Positions 12,341 through 25,200 of a stretch of 64,000 bases of DNA are shown piece after piece; within the stretch, counting starts at the first letter, position 1; each line of letters opens with the position of its first letter. Under the pieces are notes generated by a model. It did not search any database. It saw only the letters and a list, made by a program, of their open reading frames with translations, and was not told where the DNA came from. The DNA lies in NCBI RefSeq assembly GCF_038502225.1, contig NC_091321.1:37161453-37225452 (forward strand). The letters run 5' to 3'. A program made the translations under genes and the position numbers. The stretch comes from Cherax quadricarinatus (Eukaryota > Arthropoda > Malacostraca > Decapoda > Parastacidae).

Positions 12341-14389
12341 GCCGGAATAAACACAGCACTAGTATCAGAATGTGAAGAGTCTACAGTATCACCGTATACC
12401 CACTTGATTTAACTCATACCTAGTATGAGAATGTGAAGAATCAACAGAATCACTGTATGCCCACACTAATAAACTCATACCTAGTACCAGAATGAGAAGA
12501 ATCAACAGTATCACTGTATACTCGCCTGAATAAACTTACTCCTAGTATCAGAATGTGAAGAATCAACAGTATCACTGTATACCCATATTCATAAACTCAT
12601 ACCTAATATCAGAATGTGAAGAATCAGGAGTATCACTGTATACCCATATTCATAAACTCATACCTAATATCAGAATGTGAAGAATCAGGAGTATCACTGT
12701 ATGCATACATTATTAAACTCACACCTATTATCAGATGGTGAAGAATCAACAGCATCACTGTATACTCGCCTGAATACACTCATACCTATTATCAGAACGT
12801 GAAGAATTAACAGTATCACTGTATACTCGCATGAATAAACTCACACCTAATATCAAAGTATGAGGAATCAACAGTATCACTGTATACCCACATTAATAAA
12901 CTCATACCTAGTATCAGAATGTGAAGAATCAACAGTATCATTTTATGCCAACATTAATAAACTCTCAGCTATTATCAGAATGTGAAGATTCAACAGTATC
13001 ACTGTATGCTCGTCTGAATAAACTCATACATAGTTTCAGAATGGGAAGAATCAACAGTATCACTGCATACCCGCTTGAATATAGTCACAACTCGTATCAG
13101 AATGTGAAGAATCAACAGAATCACCATATACCTGAATGATCTCATACCTAGTATGAGAATGTGAAGAAAAAAAATATCACTGTGTACCTGCCTGAATAAA
13201 CTCACACCTAATATCAGAATGTGAAAAATCAACAATATCACAGTACACCCACATAAATAAAAACACCTAGTATCAGAATGTGAAGAATCAACAGTATCAC
13301 TCTATGCCCACCTGAATAAACTCACTCCTAGTATGAGAATGTGAAGAATCAACAGTATTACTGTATATCCGCGTGAATAAACTCACACCTAGTATAAGAA
13401 TGTGAAGAATCAGCAGTATCACTATATCAGCCTGAATAAACTGACACATAGTATCAGAATGTGAAGAATCAACAGTATCACTGCATACCCACCTGAATAA
13501 ACTCACTCCTAGTATGAGAATGTGAATAATCAACAGTATCACTGTATACCCGCCTAAATAGACTCATTCCTAGTCTCAGAATCTGAAGAATCAACAGTAT
13601 CGCTGTATAGCTCCTGAATAAACTCATAACTACTCTGAGAGTATGAAGAATCAACAGTATCACTCTATACTCTCCTGAATAAACTCACACCTATTATCAG
13701 AATGTGAAGAATCAACAGTATCACTGTATGCCCACATTAATAGACTCATACCTAGTATCAGAATGTCAAGAATCAACAGTATCATTGTATACACTCATTC
13801 ATAAACTCATACCTAGTATTAGAATGTGAAGATTCAGCTGCATCACTGTTTACCCACATTAATAAACTCATAACTAGTATTAGAATGTGAAGAATGAACA
13901 GTATCTCTGTATACTCGCCTGAACAAACTCACACCTAATTTCAGAATTTGAAGAATCAGCAGTATCACTGTATACCCACATTAATAAATTCATACCTAGT
14001 ATCAGAATGTGAAGAATCAACAGTATCACTGTATACTCACCTGAATAAACTCACTCCTAGTATCAGAATATGAAGAATCAACAGTATCACTGTATACTCG
14101 CCTGAATAAACTCACACATAGTTTCAGAATGTGAAGAATCAACAGTAACACTGTATACTCGCCTGAATAAACTCACTCCTAGTATCAGAATGTGAAGAAT
14201 CAACAGTATCACTGTATACTCACATTAATAAAGTCACACCTATTATCAGAATGTGAAGAATCAACAGCATCTCTGTATACCCACAACAATAAACTCACAC
14301 CTAGGATCAGAATGTGAATATTCAGCAGTATCACTGTATACTCGCATGAATAAGCTCACACCTAGTATCAGAATCAGTACAATCATCGG

Positions 14390-14422
14390 TATCACTGTAT
14401 ACTCGCCTGGTATACAGTGATA
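14390..14422. repeat. Perfect 13-bp inverted repeat (hairpin) in satellite A
   Basis: TATCACTGTATAC (14390-14402), a 7-base loop TCGCCTG, and GTATACAGTGATA (14410-14422) are exact reverse complements. The left arm is ordinary satellite sequence. The right arm is an inverted copy of it and stands where the GC-rich insert stands in the related blocks at 12053 and 16485. Confidence 0.9.
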
Positions 14423-16484
14423 TTGAATAATCTCATACCTTGTATCAGAATGTGAAGAATCAAAAGTATCACTATATGCCCACTTTATTAAACTCACTTC
14501 TAGTATCAGATTGTCAAGAAACAACAGTATCACTGTATACTCGCCTGAACAAACTCACACCTAATATCAGAATTTGAAGAATCAGCAGTATCACTGTATG
14601 CCAACATTAATAAACTAACAGCTATTATCAGAATGTGAAGATTCAACCGTATCACTGTATACTCACCTGAATAAACTCACACCTAGTATCAGAAAGTGAA
14701 GAATAAAAAATATCACTGTATACCCGCCTGAATAAACTCACACCTAGTATCAGAATGAGAAGAATCAGCAGTATCACTATACTCACTCGAATGAACTCAC
14801 ACCTAGTGTCAGAATGTGAAGAATCAACAGTATCACTGTATACCCATCTGAATGAACACCAACCTTGTATCAGAACGCGTAGAATCAACAGCATCACTGC
14901 ATAACCACATGAATAATCTCACATCTAGTATCAGAATGAGAAGAATCAACATTATCAATGTATACCCACCTGAATAAAGTCACACCTAGTATCAGAATGT
15001 GAAGAATCAACAGTATAACTATACCCACTTAATAAACTCACACTTAGTATTAGAATGTGAAGAATCAAAGTATCGTTGTATACCCGCCTGAATAAATTCA
15101 CATCTAGTATCAGAATGTGAAGAATCAACGTCATCACTGTATACCTTCCTGATTAAACTCACACCTATTATCAGAATATGCAGAATCAACAGTATCACTA
15201 TACCCACTTGAATAAACTCACACCTAGTATCAGAATGTGAAGAATCAACAGTATCACTATACTCACTTGAATGAACTCACACCTAGTATCAGAATATGAA
15301 GAATAAACAGTATCACTATACCCACTTGAATAAACTCACACCTAGTATCAGAATGTGAAGAATCAACAGTATCACTATCCTCACTTGAATAAACTCACAC
15401 CTAGTATCACAATGTGAAGAATCAACAGTATCACTGTATGCTCACGTGAATAAACTCATACCTAGTATGAGAATGTCAAGAATCAACAGTATCACTGTAT
15501 ACCCACCTGATGTAACTCATACCTAGTATTAGAATGTGAAGAATCAACAGTATCACTCAATACTCGCCTGAATAAAATAACATCTATTATGAGAATGTCA
15601 AGAATCAACAGTATCACTGTATGCCCATATTAAAAAAACTCTCACCTAGTATCAGAGGGTGAAGAATCAACAACATCACTGTATACTCGCCTGAATAAAC
15701 TAACACCTAGTATCAGAATGTGAAGAATCAACAGTATCTCTGTATGCCCACATTAATAAACTCATACCTAGTATCAGAATGTGAAGAATCAACAGTATCA
15801 CTGTATACTCGCCTGAATAAACTCTTACATAGTATCAGAATGTGAAGAATCATCAGTATCACTGCATATACATATTAATAAACTCATACTTATTATCAGA
15901 ATGTGAAGAATCAACAGTATCACTGTATGCCCAAAATAACAAACTCACACCTAGTATCAGAATGTGAAGATTAAACAGCATCACTGTATACTCGCCTGAA
16001 TAAACTCACCCCTAGTATCAGAGTGTGAAGAATTATCAGTAACACTGTATACTCGCCTGAATAAACTCACACCTAGTATCAGAATGTGAAGAATCAACAG
16101 TATCACTGTATACCCACATTAATAAACTCATACCTAGTATAAGAAAGTGAAGAATCAACAGTATCACTGTGTACCCACATTAATAAAGTCACACCTAGTA
16201 TCAGAATGTGAAGAATCAACAGTACCTCTGTATATCCACATTAATGAACTCATACCTAGTACCAGAATGTGAAGAATCAACAGTATCACTGAATACTCGC
16301 CTGAATAAACTCACACCTAGTCTCAGAATGTGAAGAATCAACAGCATCTTAGTATACTCACAATAATAAACTCACCCCTAGTATCAGAATGTGATTATTC
16401 AACAGTATCGCTGTACACTCGCATGAATAAGCTCACACCTAGTATCAGAATATGAAGAATCATCAGTATCACTGTTTACTCGCC

Positions 16485-16546
16485 TGGTCACAGACCGGGC
16501 CGCGGGGTCGTTGACCCCCGCAACTCTCTCCAGATAAACTCCAGGT
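16485..16546. mobile_element. GC-rich insert in satellite A, copy 2
   Basis: This has the same motif order as the insert at 12053 (TGGTCACAGACCGGGCCGCG, CTCTCCAG, AAACTCCAGGT), with several differences. The flanking satellite units also match those around copy 1, including the unusual 'GTGATTATTCAACAG' unit upstream, so the two were probably duplicated together about 4.4 kb apart. Confidence 0.65.
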
Positions 16547-18659
16547 GTACCCGCCTGAATAAACTCATACCTTGTATCAGAATGTGAAGAATCAACAGCA
16601 TCACTGTATACCCGCCAGAATAAACTCACCACTAGTATCAGAATGTGAAGAGTCTACAGTATCACCGTATACCCACCTGAATAAACTCATACCTAGTATG
16701 AGAATGTGAAGAATCAACAGTATCACTGTATACCCACCTGAATAAACTCATACCTAGTTTGAGAATATGAAGAATCAACAGTATCACTGTATACTCACCT
16801 GAATAAACTCACACGTAGTTTCAAATTGTGAAGGATTAAGAGTATCACTGTATACCCACATTAATAAACTCATACCTAGTATCAGAATGTGAAGAATCAA
16901 CAGTATCATTGTATACCCACATTAATAAACTCATACTTAGTATCGGAATGTGAAGAATCAACAGTATCGCTGTATACCTATATTAATAAACTCATACCTA
17001 GTATCAGAATGTGAAGAATCAACTGTATCACTGTATACCTATATTAATAAACTCATACCTAGTATCAGAATGTGAAGAATCAACAGTATCACTGTATACC
17101 TATATTAATAAACTCATACCTAGTATCAGAATGTGAAGAATCAACAGTATCACTGTATACCTATATTAATAAACTCATACCTAGTATCAGAATGTGAAGA
17201 ATCAACAGTATCATTGTATACTCACCTTAATAAACTCACACGAAGTATCAAATTGTGAAGAATCGAGAGTATCACTGTATGCCCATATTAATAAACTCAT
17301 ACATAGTACCAGAATGTGAAGAATCAACAGTATCACTGTATACCTATATTAATAAACTCATACCTAGTACCAGAATGTGAAGAATCAACAGTATCACTGT
17401 ATACCTATATTAATAAACTCATACCTAGTACCAGAATGTGAAGAATCAACAGTATCATTGTATACCCACATTAATAATCTCATACTTAGTATCGGAATGT
17501 GAAGAATCAACAGTATCGCTGTATACTCGATTGAATAAACTCACAACTCGTATAAAAATGTGAAGAATCATCAGTATCACCTTATACCCACCTGAATGAT
17601 CTCATACCTAGTATCAGAATATGAAGAATAAAAATATCACTGTATACCTGCCTGAATAAACTCACACTAATTTCAGAATGAGAAGAATCAACAGTATCAC
17701 TGTATACCCATCTGAATGAACTCTCATTTTGTATCAAAACGCGTAGAATCAACAGTATCACTGTATACCCACCTGAATAAAGTCACACCTAGTATCAGAA
17801 TGTGAAGAATCAACAGTATAACTTTACCCACTTGAATAAACTCATACTTAGTATTAGAATGTGAGGAATCAAAGTATCGTTGTATACCCGCCTGAATAAA
17901 TTCACACCTAGTATCAGAATGTGAAGAATCAACGTCATCACTGTATACCTTCCTTATTAAACTCACACCTAGTATCAGAATATGTAGGATCAACAGTATC
18001 ACTATAACCACTTGAATAAACTCACGCCTAGTATCAGAATATGAAGAATCAACAGTATCACTATACCCACTTGTATAAACTCACACCTAGTATCTGAATG
18101 TGAAGAATCAACAGTATCACTATACCCACTTGAATAAACTCACACCTAGTATCAGAATGTGAAGAATCAAAGTATCATTGTATACCCGCCTGAATAGACT
18201 CACACCTATTTTCAGAATGAGAAGAATCATCAGTATCACTGTATACTTACCTGAATAAACTCACACCTATTATCAGAATGCGAAGAATTAACAGTTTCAC
18301 TGTATGCTCATCTGAATAAACTCATACCTAGTATCAGAATGTGAAGAAACAATAGTATCACTGTATACCCGCCGGAATAAACTCACACTTAGAATAAGAA
18401 TGTGAAGAATCAGCAGAATCACTGTACCCCTTCTGAATAAACTCACTCCTAGTATCAGAATGTGAAGAATCAACAATATCACTGTATGCCCGCATTAATA
18501 AACTCACACCTAGTATCAGAATATGAAGAATCAACAGTATCTCTGTATACTCGCCTGAATAAACTCACACCTAGTATCAGAATGCGATGAATTAACAGTA
18601 TCACTGTATACTCGCCTGAATAAACTCACACCTAGCATTATAAAGGGAAGAATCATCAG

Positions 18660-18667
18660 TATCAATG
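18660..18667. repeat. Target-site duplication of the RTE element, left copy
   Basis: TATCAATG directly precedes the poly-T (poly-A on the minus strand) end of the LINE. It is repeated exactly at 22268-22275, after the element's 5' end. Confidence 0.85.
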
Positions 18668-18929
18668 TTTTTTTTTTTTTTTTTTTATTATCACACCGGC
18701 CGATTCCCACCAAGGCAGGGTGGCCCGAACAAGAAAAACTTTCACCATCATTCACTCCATCACTGTCTTGCCAGAAGGGTGCTTTACACTACAGTTTTTA
18801 AACTGCAACATTAACACCCCTCCTTCAGAGTGCAGGCACTGTACTTCCCATCTCCAGGACTCAAGTCCGGCCTGCCGGTTTCCCTGAATCCCTTCATAAA
18901 TGTTACTTTGCTCACACTCCAACAGCACG
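18668..18929 (-). other. RTE 3' UTR and A-rich tail
   Basis: Between the end of the ORF and the target site lie about 260 bp of non-coding sequence, including (minus strand) GCCACCCTGCCTTGGTGGG just before the A tail. That motif contains a short inverted repeat (CCACC..GGTGG) that could form a hairpin next to the tail. I recall similar ends on short non-autonomous decapod repeats, which would fit a shared recognition signal for the reverse transcriptase. Confidence 0.6.
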
Positions 18930-21905
18930 TCAAGTATTAAAAACCATTTGTCTCCATTCACTCCTATCAAACACGCTCACGCATGCCTGCTGGAAGTCCA
19001 AGCCCCTCGCACACAAAACCTCCTTTACCCCCTCCCTCCAACCCTTCCTAGGCCGACCCCTACCCCGCCTTCCTTCCACTACAGACTGATACACTCTTGA
19101 AGTCATTCTGTTTCGCTCCATTCTCTCTACATGTCCGAACCACCTCAACAACCCTTCCTCAGCCCTCTGGACAACAGTTTTGGTAATCCCGCACCTCCTC
19201 CTAACTTCCAAACTACGAATTCTCTGCATTATATTCACACCACACATTGCCCTCAGACATGACATCTCCACTGCCTCCAGCATTCTCCTCGCTGCAACAT
19301 TCATCACCCACGCTTCACACCCATATAAGAGCGTTGGTAAAACTATACTCTCATACATTCCCCTCTTTGCCTCCAAGGACAAAGTTCTTTGTCTCCACAG
19401 ACTCCTAAGTGCACCACTCACTCTTTTTCCCTCATCAATTCTATGATTCACCTCATCTTTCATAGACCCATCCGCTGACACGTCCACTCCCAAATATCTG
19501 AATACGTTCACCTCCTCCATACTCTCTCCCTCCAATCTGATATTCAATCTTTCATCACCTAATCTTTTTGTTATCCTCATAACCTTACTCTTTCCTGTAT
19601 TCACCTTTAATTTTCTTCTTTTGCACACCCTACCAAATTCATCCACCAATCTCTGCAACTTCTCTTCAGAATCTCCCAAGAGCACAGTGTCATCAGCAAA
19701 GAGCAGCTGTGACAACTCCCACTTTGTGTGTGATTCTTTATCTTTTAACTCCACGCCTCTTGCCAAGACCCTCGCATTTACTTCTCTTACAACCCCATCT
19801 ATAAATATATTAAACAACCACGGTGACATCACACATCCTTGTCTAAGGCCTACTTTTACTGGGAAAAAATTTCCCTCTTTCCTACATATTCTAACTTGAG
19901 CCTCACTGTCCTCGTAAAAACTCTTCACTGCTTTCAGTAACCTACCTCCTACACCATACACTTGCAACATCTGCCACATTGCCCCCCTATCCACCCTGTC
20001 ATACGCCTTTTCCAAATCCATAAATGCCACAAAGACCTCTTTAGCCTTATCTAAATACTGTTCACTTATATGTTTCACTGTAAACACCTGGTCCACACAC
20101 CCCCTATCTTTCCTAAAGCCTCCTTGTTCATCTGCTATCCTATTCTCCGTCTTACTCTTAATTCTTTCAATTATAACTCTACCATACACTTTACCAGGTA
20201 CACTCAACAGACTTATCCCCCTATAATTTTTGCACTCTCTTTTATCCCCTTTGCCTTTATACAAAGGAACTATGCATGCTCTCTGCCAATCCCTAGGTAC
20301 CTTACCCTCTTCCATACATTTATTAAATAATTGCACCAACCACTCCAAAACTATATCCCCACCTGCTTTTAACATTTCTATCTTTATCCCATCAATCCCG
20401 GCTGCCGTACCCCCTTTCATTTTACCTACTGCCTCACGAACTTCCCCCACACTCACAACTGGCTCTTCCTCACTCCTACAAGATGTTATTCCTCCTTGCC
20501 CTATACACGAAATCACAGCTTCCCTATCTTCATCAACATTTAACAATTCCTCAAAATATTCCTTCCATCTTCCCAATACCTCTAACTCTCCATTTAATAA
20601 CTCTCCTCTCCTATTTTTAACTGACAAATCCATTTGTTCTCTAGGCTTTCTTAACTTGTTAATCTCACTCCAAAACTTTTTCTTATTTTCAACAAAATTT
20701 GTTGATAACATCTCACCCACTCTCTCATTTGCTCTCTTTTTACATTGCTTCACCACTCTCTTAACTTCTCTCTTTTTCTCCATATACTCTTCCCTCCTTG
20801 CATCACTTCTACTTTGTAAAAACTTCTCATATGCTAACTTTTTCTCCCTTACTACTCTCTTTACATCATCATTCCACCAATCGCTCCTCTTCCCTCCTGC
20901 ACCCACTTTCCTGTAACCACAAACTTCTGCTGAACACTCTAACACTACATTTTTAAACCTACCCCATACCTCTTCGACCCCATTGCCTATGCTCTCATTA
21001 GCCCATCTATCCTCCAATAGCTGTTTATATCTTACCCTAACTGCCTCCTCTTTTAGTTTATAAACCTTCACCTCTCTCTTCCCTGATGCTTCTATTCTCC
21101 TTGTATCCCATCTACCTTTTACTCTCAGTGTAGCTACAACTAGAAAGTGATCTGATATATCTGTGGCCCCTCTATAAACATGTACATCCTGAAGTCTACT
21201 CAACAGTCTTTTATCTACCAATACATAATCCAACAAACTACTGTCATTTCGCCCTACATCATATCGTGTATACTTATTTATCCTCTTTTTCTTAAAATAT
21301 GTATTACCTATAACTAAACCCCTTTCTATACAAAGTTCAATCAAAGGGCTCCCATTATCATTTACACCTGGCACCCCAAACTTACCTACCACACCCTCTC
21401 TAAAAGTTTCTCCTACTTAAGCATTCAAGTCCCCTACCACAATTACTCTCTCACTTGCTTCAAAGGCTCCTATACATTCACTTAACATCTCCCAAAATCT
21501 CTCTCTCTCCTCTGCATTCCTCTCTTCTCCAGGTGCATACACGCTTATTATGACCCACTTCTCGCATCCAACCTTTACTTTAATCCACATAATTCTTGAA
21601 TTTACACATTCATATTCTCTTTTCTCCTTCCATAACTGATCATTTAACATTACTGCTACCCCTTCCTTTGCTCTAACTCTCTCAGATACTCCAGCTTTAA
21701 TCCCATTTATTTCACCCCACTGAAACTCTCCTACCCCCTTCAGCTTTGTTTCGCTTAGGGCCAGGACATCCAACTTCTTTTCATTCATAACATCAGCAAT
21801 CATCTGTTTCTTGTCATCCGCACTACATCCACGCACATTTAAGCAACCCAGTTTTATAAAGTTTTTCTTCTTCTCTTTTTTAGTAATTGTATACAGGAGA
21901 AGGGG
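18930..21905 (-). pseudogene. RTE endonuclease-reverse transcriptase ORF, one premature stop
   Basis: The open frame begins after a TAA at 21906-21908 and reads IKLGCLNVRG (endonuclease Asn) before the first ATG-like codons, so the true start lies upstream of 21836. Motifs in order: LSETKL, ISVYAPGEE and VVVGDLNA. A TAA at 21417-21419 interrupts just after GDLNA, where the family usually has a basic residue. The same frame then gives SLLDYVLVD, DISDHFLV (end of the endonuclease), CIVPLYKGKGD, MDLEKAYDRVD, GLRQGCVMSPWLFNIF and LLFADDTVLL (FADD at 565-568 of the 820-residue part). The C-terminus has a GHVERM and RRGRGRPRKGWR segment, likely nucleic-acid binding. About 990 codons in all. Confidence 0.92.
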
Positions 21906-22267
21906 TTACTAGCCCATTGCTCCCGGCATTTTAGTCGCCTCATACGACACGCATGGCTTACGGAGGAAAGATTCTTTTCCACTTCCCCATGGACAATAGA
22001 AGAAATAAAAAAGAACAAGAGCTATTTAGAAAAAGGAGAAAAACCTAGATGTATGTATATATATATATGCATGTGCGTGTCTGTGAAGTGTGACAAAAGT
22101 GTAAGTAGGAGTAGCAAGATATCCCTGTTATCTTAGCGTGTTTATGAGACAGAAAAAGAAACCAGCAATCCTACCATCATGCAAAACAGTTACAGGTTTT
22201 TGTTTCACAGTCATCTGGCAGGACGGTAGTACTTCCATGGGTGGTTGCTGTCTACCAACCTACTACC
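21906..22267 (-). other. RTE 5' UTR / probable internal promoter region
   Basis: This region lies upstream of the RTE frame and ends exactly at the target-site duplication, so the element appears to keep its 5' end. It includes a (TA)n stretch near 22055-22070 and, on the minus strand, the start GGTAGTAGGTTGGTAGACAG. No host feature is seen. Promoter function is inferred from position. Confidence 0.6.
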
Positions 22268-22275
22268 TATCAATG
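22268..22275. repeat. Target-site duplication of the RTE element, right copy
   Basis: TATCAATG matches 18660-18667 exactly, and the satellite A unit continues from it with TATACCCACATT. Confidence 0.85.
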
Positions 22276-25200
22276 TATACCCACATTAATAAACTCTCCT
22301 AGTATCAGAATGTGAAGAATCAACAGTATCACTGAATACTCGTCTGAATAAACTCACACATATTATCAGAATGTGAAGAATGAACAATATCACTGTATGC
22401 CAACATTAATAAACTCACACCTAGTATCAAAATGTGAAGAATCAACAGTATCACTGTATGCCAACATTAATAAACTCACACCTAGTATCAGAATGTGAAG
22501 AATCAACAGTATCACTGTATACTCGCCTGAATAAACTCACACCTAGTATCAGAATGTGAAGAATCAACAGTATCACTGTATACCCACATTAATAAACTCA
22601 CACCTAGTATCAGAATGTGAAGAATCAACAGTATCACTGTATACCCACAATAATAAACTCACACCTAGTATCAGAATGTGAAGAATCAACAGTATCACTG
22701 TATACCCACAATAATAAACTCACACCTAGTATCAGAATGTGAAGAATCAACAGTATCACTGTATACCCACAATAATAAACTCACACCTAGTATCAGAATG
22801 TGAAGAATCAACAGTATCACTGTATACCCACAATAATAAACTCACACCTAGTATCAGAATGTGAAGAATCAACAGTATCACTGTATACCCACAATAATAA
22901 ACTCACACCTAGTATCAGAATGTGAAGAAGAATCAACAGTATCACTGTATACCCACAATAATAAACTCACACCTAGTATCAGAATGTGAAGAATCAACAG
23001 TATCACTGTATACCCACAATAATAAACTCACACCTAGTATCAGAATGTGAAGAATCAACAGTATCACTGTATACCCACAATAATAAACTCACACCTAGTA
23101 TCAGAATGTGAAGAATCAACAGTATCACTGTATACCCACAATAATAAACTCACACCTAGTATCAGAATGTGAAGAATCAACAGTATCACTGTATACCCAC
23201 AATAATAAACTCACACCTAGTATCAGAATGTGAAGAATCAACAGTATCACTGTATACCCACAATAATAAACTCACACCTAGTATCAGAATGTGAAGAATC
23301 AACAGTATCACTGTATACCCACAATAATAAACTCACACCTAGTATCAGAATGTGAAGAATCAACAGTATCACTGTATACCCAACAATAATAATAAACTCA
23401 CACCTAGTATCAGAATGTGAAGAATCAACAGTGAAGAATCACTGTATACCCACAATAATAAACTCACACCTAGTATCAGAATGTGAAGAATCAACAGTAT
23501 CACTGTATACCCACAATAATAAACTCACACCTAGTATCAGAATGTGAAGAATCAACAGTATCACTGTATACCCACAATAATAAACTCACACCTAGTATCA
23601 GAATGTGAAGAATCAACAGTATCACTGTATACCCACAATAATAAACTCACACCTAGTATCAGAATGTGAAGAATCAACAGTATCACTGTATACCCACAAT
23701 AATAAACTCACACCTAGTATCAGAATGTGAAGAATGTGTCACTGTATACCCACAATAATAAACTCACACCTAGTAACAGAATGTGAAGAATCAACAGTAT
23801 CACTGTATACCCACAATAATAAACTCACACCTAGTATCAGAATGTGAAGAATCAACAGTATCACTGTATACCCACAATAATAAACTCACACCTAGTATCA
23901 GAATGTGAAGAATCAACAGTATCACTGTATACCCACAATAATAAACTCACACCTAGTATCAGAATGTGAAGAATCAACAGTATCACTGTATACCCACAAT
24001 AATAAACTCACACCTAGTATCAGAATGTGAAGAATCAACAGTATCACTGTATACCCACAATAATAAACTCACACCTAGTATCAGAATGTGAAGAATCAAC
24101 AGTATCACTGTATACCCACAATAATAAACTCACCTAGTATCAGAATGTGAAGAATAAACTCACACCTAGTATGAAGAATCAACAGTATCACTGTATACCC
24201 ACAATAATAAACTCACACCTAGTATCAGAATGTGAAGAATCAACAGTATCACTGTATACCCACAATAATAAACTCACACCTAGTATCAGAATGTGAAGAA
24301 TCAACAGTATCACTGTATACCCACAATAATAAACTCACACCTAGTATCAGAATGTGAAGAATCAACAGTATCACTGTATACCCACAATAATAAACTCACA
24401 CCTAGTATCAGAATGTGAAGAATCAACAGTATCACTGTATACCCACAATAATAAACTCACACCTAGTATCAGAATGTGAAGAATCAACAGTATCACTGTA
24501 TACCCACAATAATAAACTCACACCTAGTATCAGAATGTGAAAAATCAACAGTATCATCATACCAACCCGAATGAACTCACACCTAGTATGAGAATGTGAA
24601 GAATCAACAGTATCACTGTATACCCACAATAATAAACTCACACCTAGTATCAGAATGTGAAGAATCAACAGTATCACTGTATACCCACAATAATAAACTC
24701 ACACCTAGTATCAGAATGTGAAGAATCACACAGTAAACTCACTGTATCAACCCACAATAATAAACTCACACCTAGTATCAGAATGTGAAGAATCAACAGT
24801 ATCACTGTATACCCACAATAATAAACTCACACCTAGTATCAGAATGTGAAGAATCAACAGTATCACTGTATACCCACAATAATAAACTCACACCTAGTAT
24901 CAGAATGTGAAGAATCAACAGACTCACTGTATACCCACAATAATAAACTCACACCTAGTATCAGAATGTGAAGAATCAACAGTATCACTGTATACCCACA
25001 ATAATAAACTCACACCTAGTATCAGAATGTGAAGAATCAACAGTCTCACTGTATACCCACAATAATAAACTCACACCTAGTATCAGAATGTGAAGAATCA
25101 ACAGTATCACTGTATACCCACAATAATAAACTCACACCTAGTATCAGAATGTGAAGAATCAACAGTATCACTGTATACCCACAATAATAAACTCACACCT

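Larger units (their letters stand above)
7145..18667. repeat. Satellite A, diverged block (about 185 units of 61 bp)
   Basis: This is continuous 61-bp tandem repeat with many substitutions and small indels. Units fall into types by their linker after 'ATACCC': GCCTGAAT/ACCTGAAT dominates at the left, and ACATTAAT becomes common from about 11,200. Several multi-unit blocks recur kilobases apart, for example the 'ACGTCATCACTG...CTTCCTGA' block near 8,450, 10,330, 15,125 and 17,930. Inserts sit at 12053-12116, 12190-12340 and 16485-16546. No gene is seen; the short minus-strand ORFs span about three units because 3 x 61 = 183. Confidence 0.95.
18668..22267 (-). mobile_element. RTE-like non-LTR retrotransposon, apparently full length
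   Basis: A 3.6-kb element on the minus strand lies between exact 8-bp duplications of TATCAATG in satellite A. Its 3' end is an A run (19 T on the plus strand, 18668-18686) after a short 3' UTR. One long ORF (21905-18930) encodes an endonuclease and reverse transcriptase, with no separate ORF1. A 5' UTR of about 360 bp precedes it. The single ORF and compact size suggest the RTE group. Only one in-frame stop is seen, so the copy is recent. Confidence 0.9.

Noticed and set aside
14390..14422. Hairpin as a transcription terminator
   Set aside because: No gene precedes it and no T run follows. It is better explained as a rearranged satellite unit.
20230..20916. 228-codon plus-strand ORF
   Set aside because: It is antisense to the RTE reverse transcriptase frame; its Ser/Phe/Leu richness reflects the complementary strand of a Lys/Glu-rich region.
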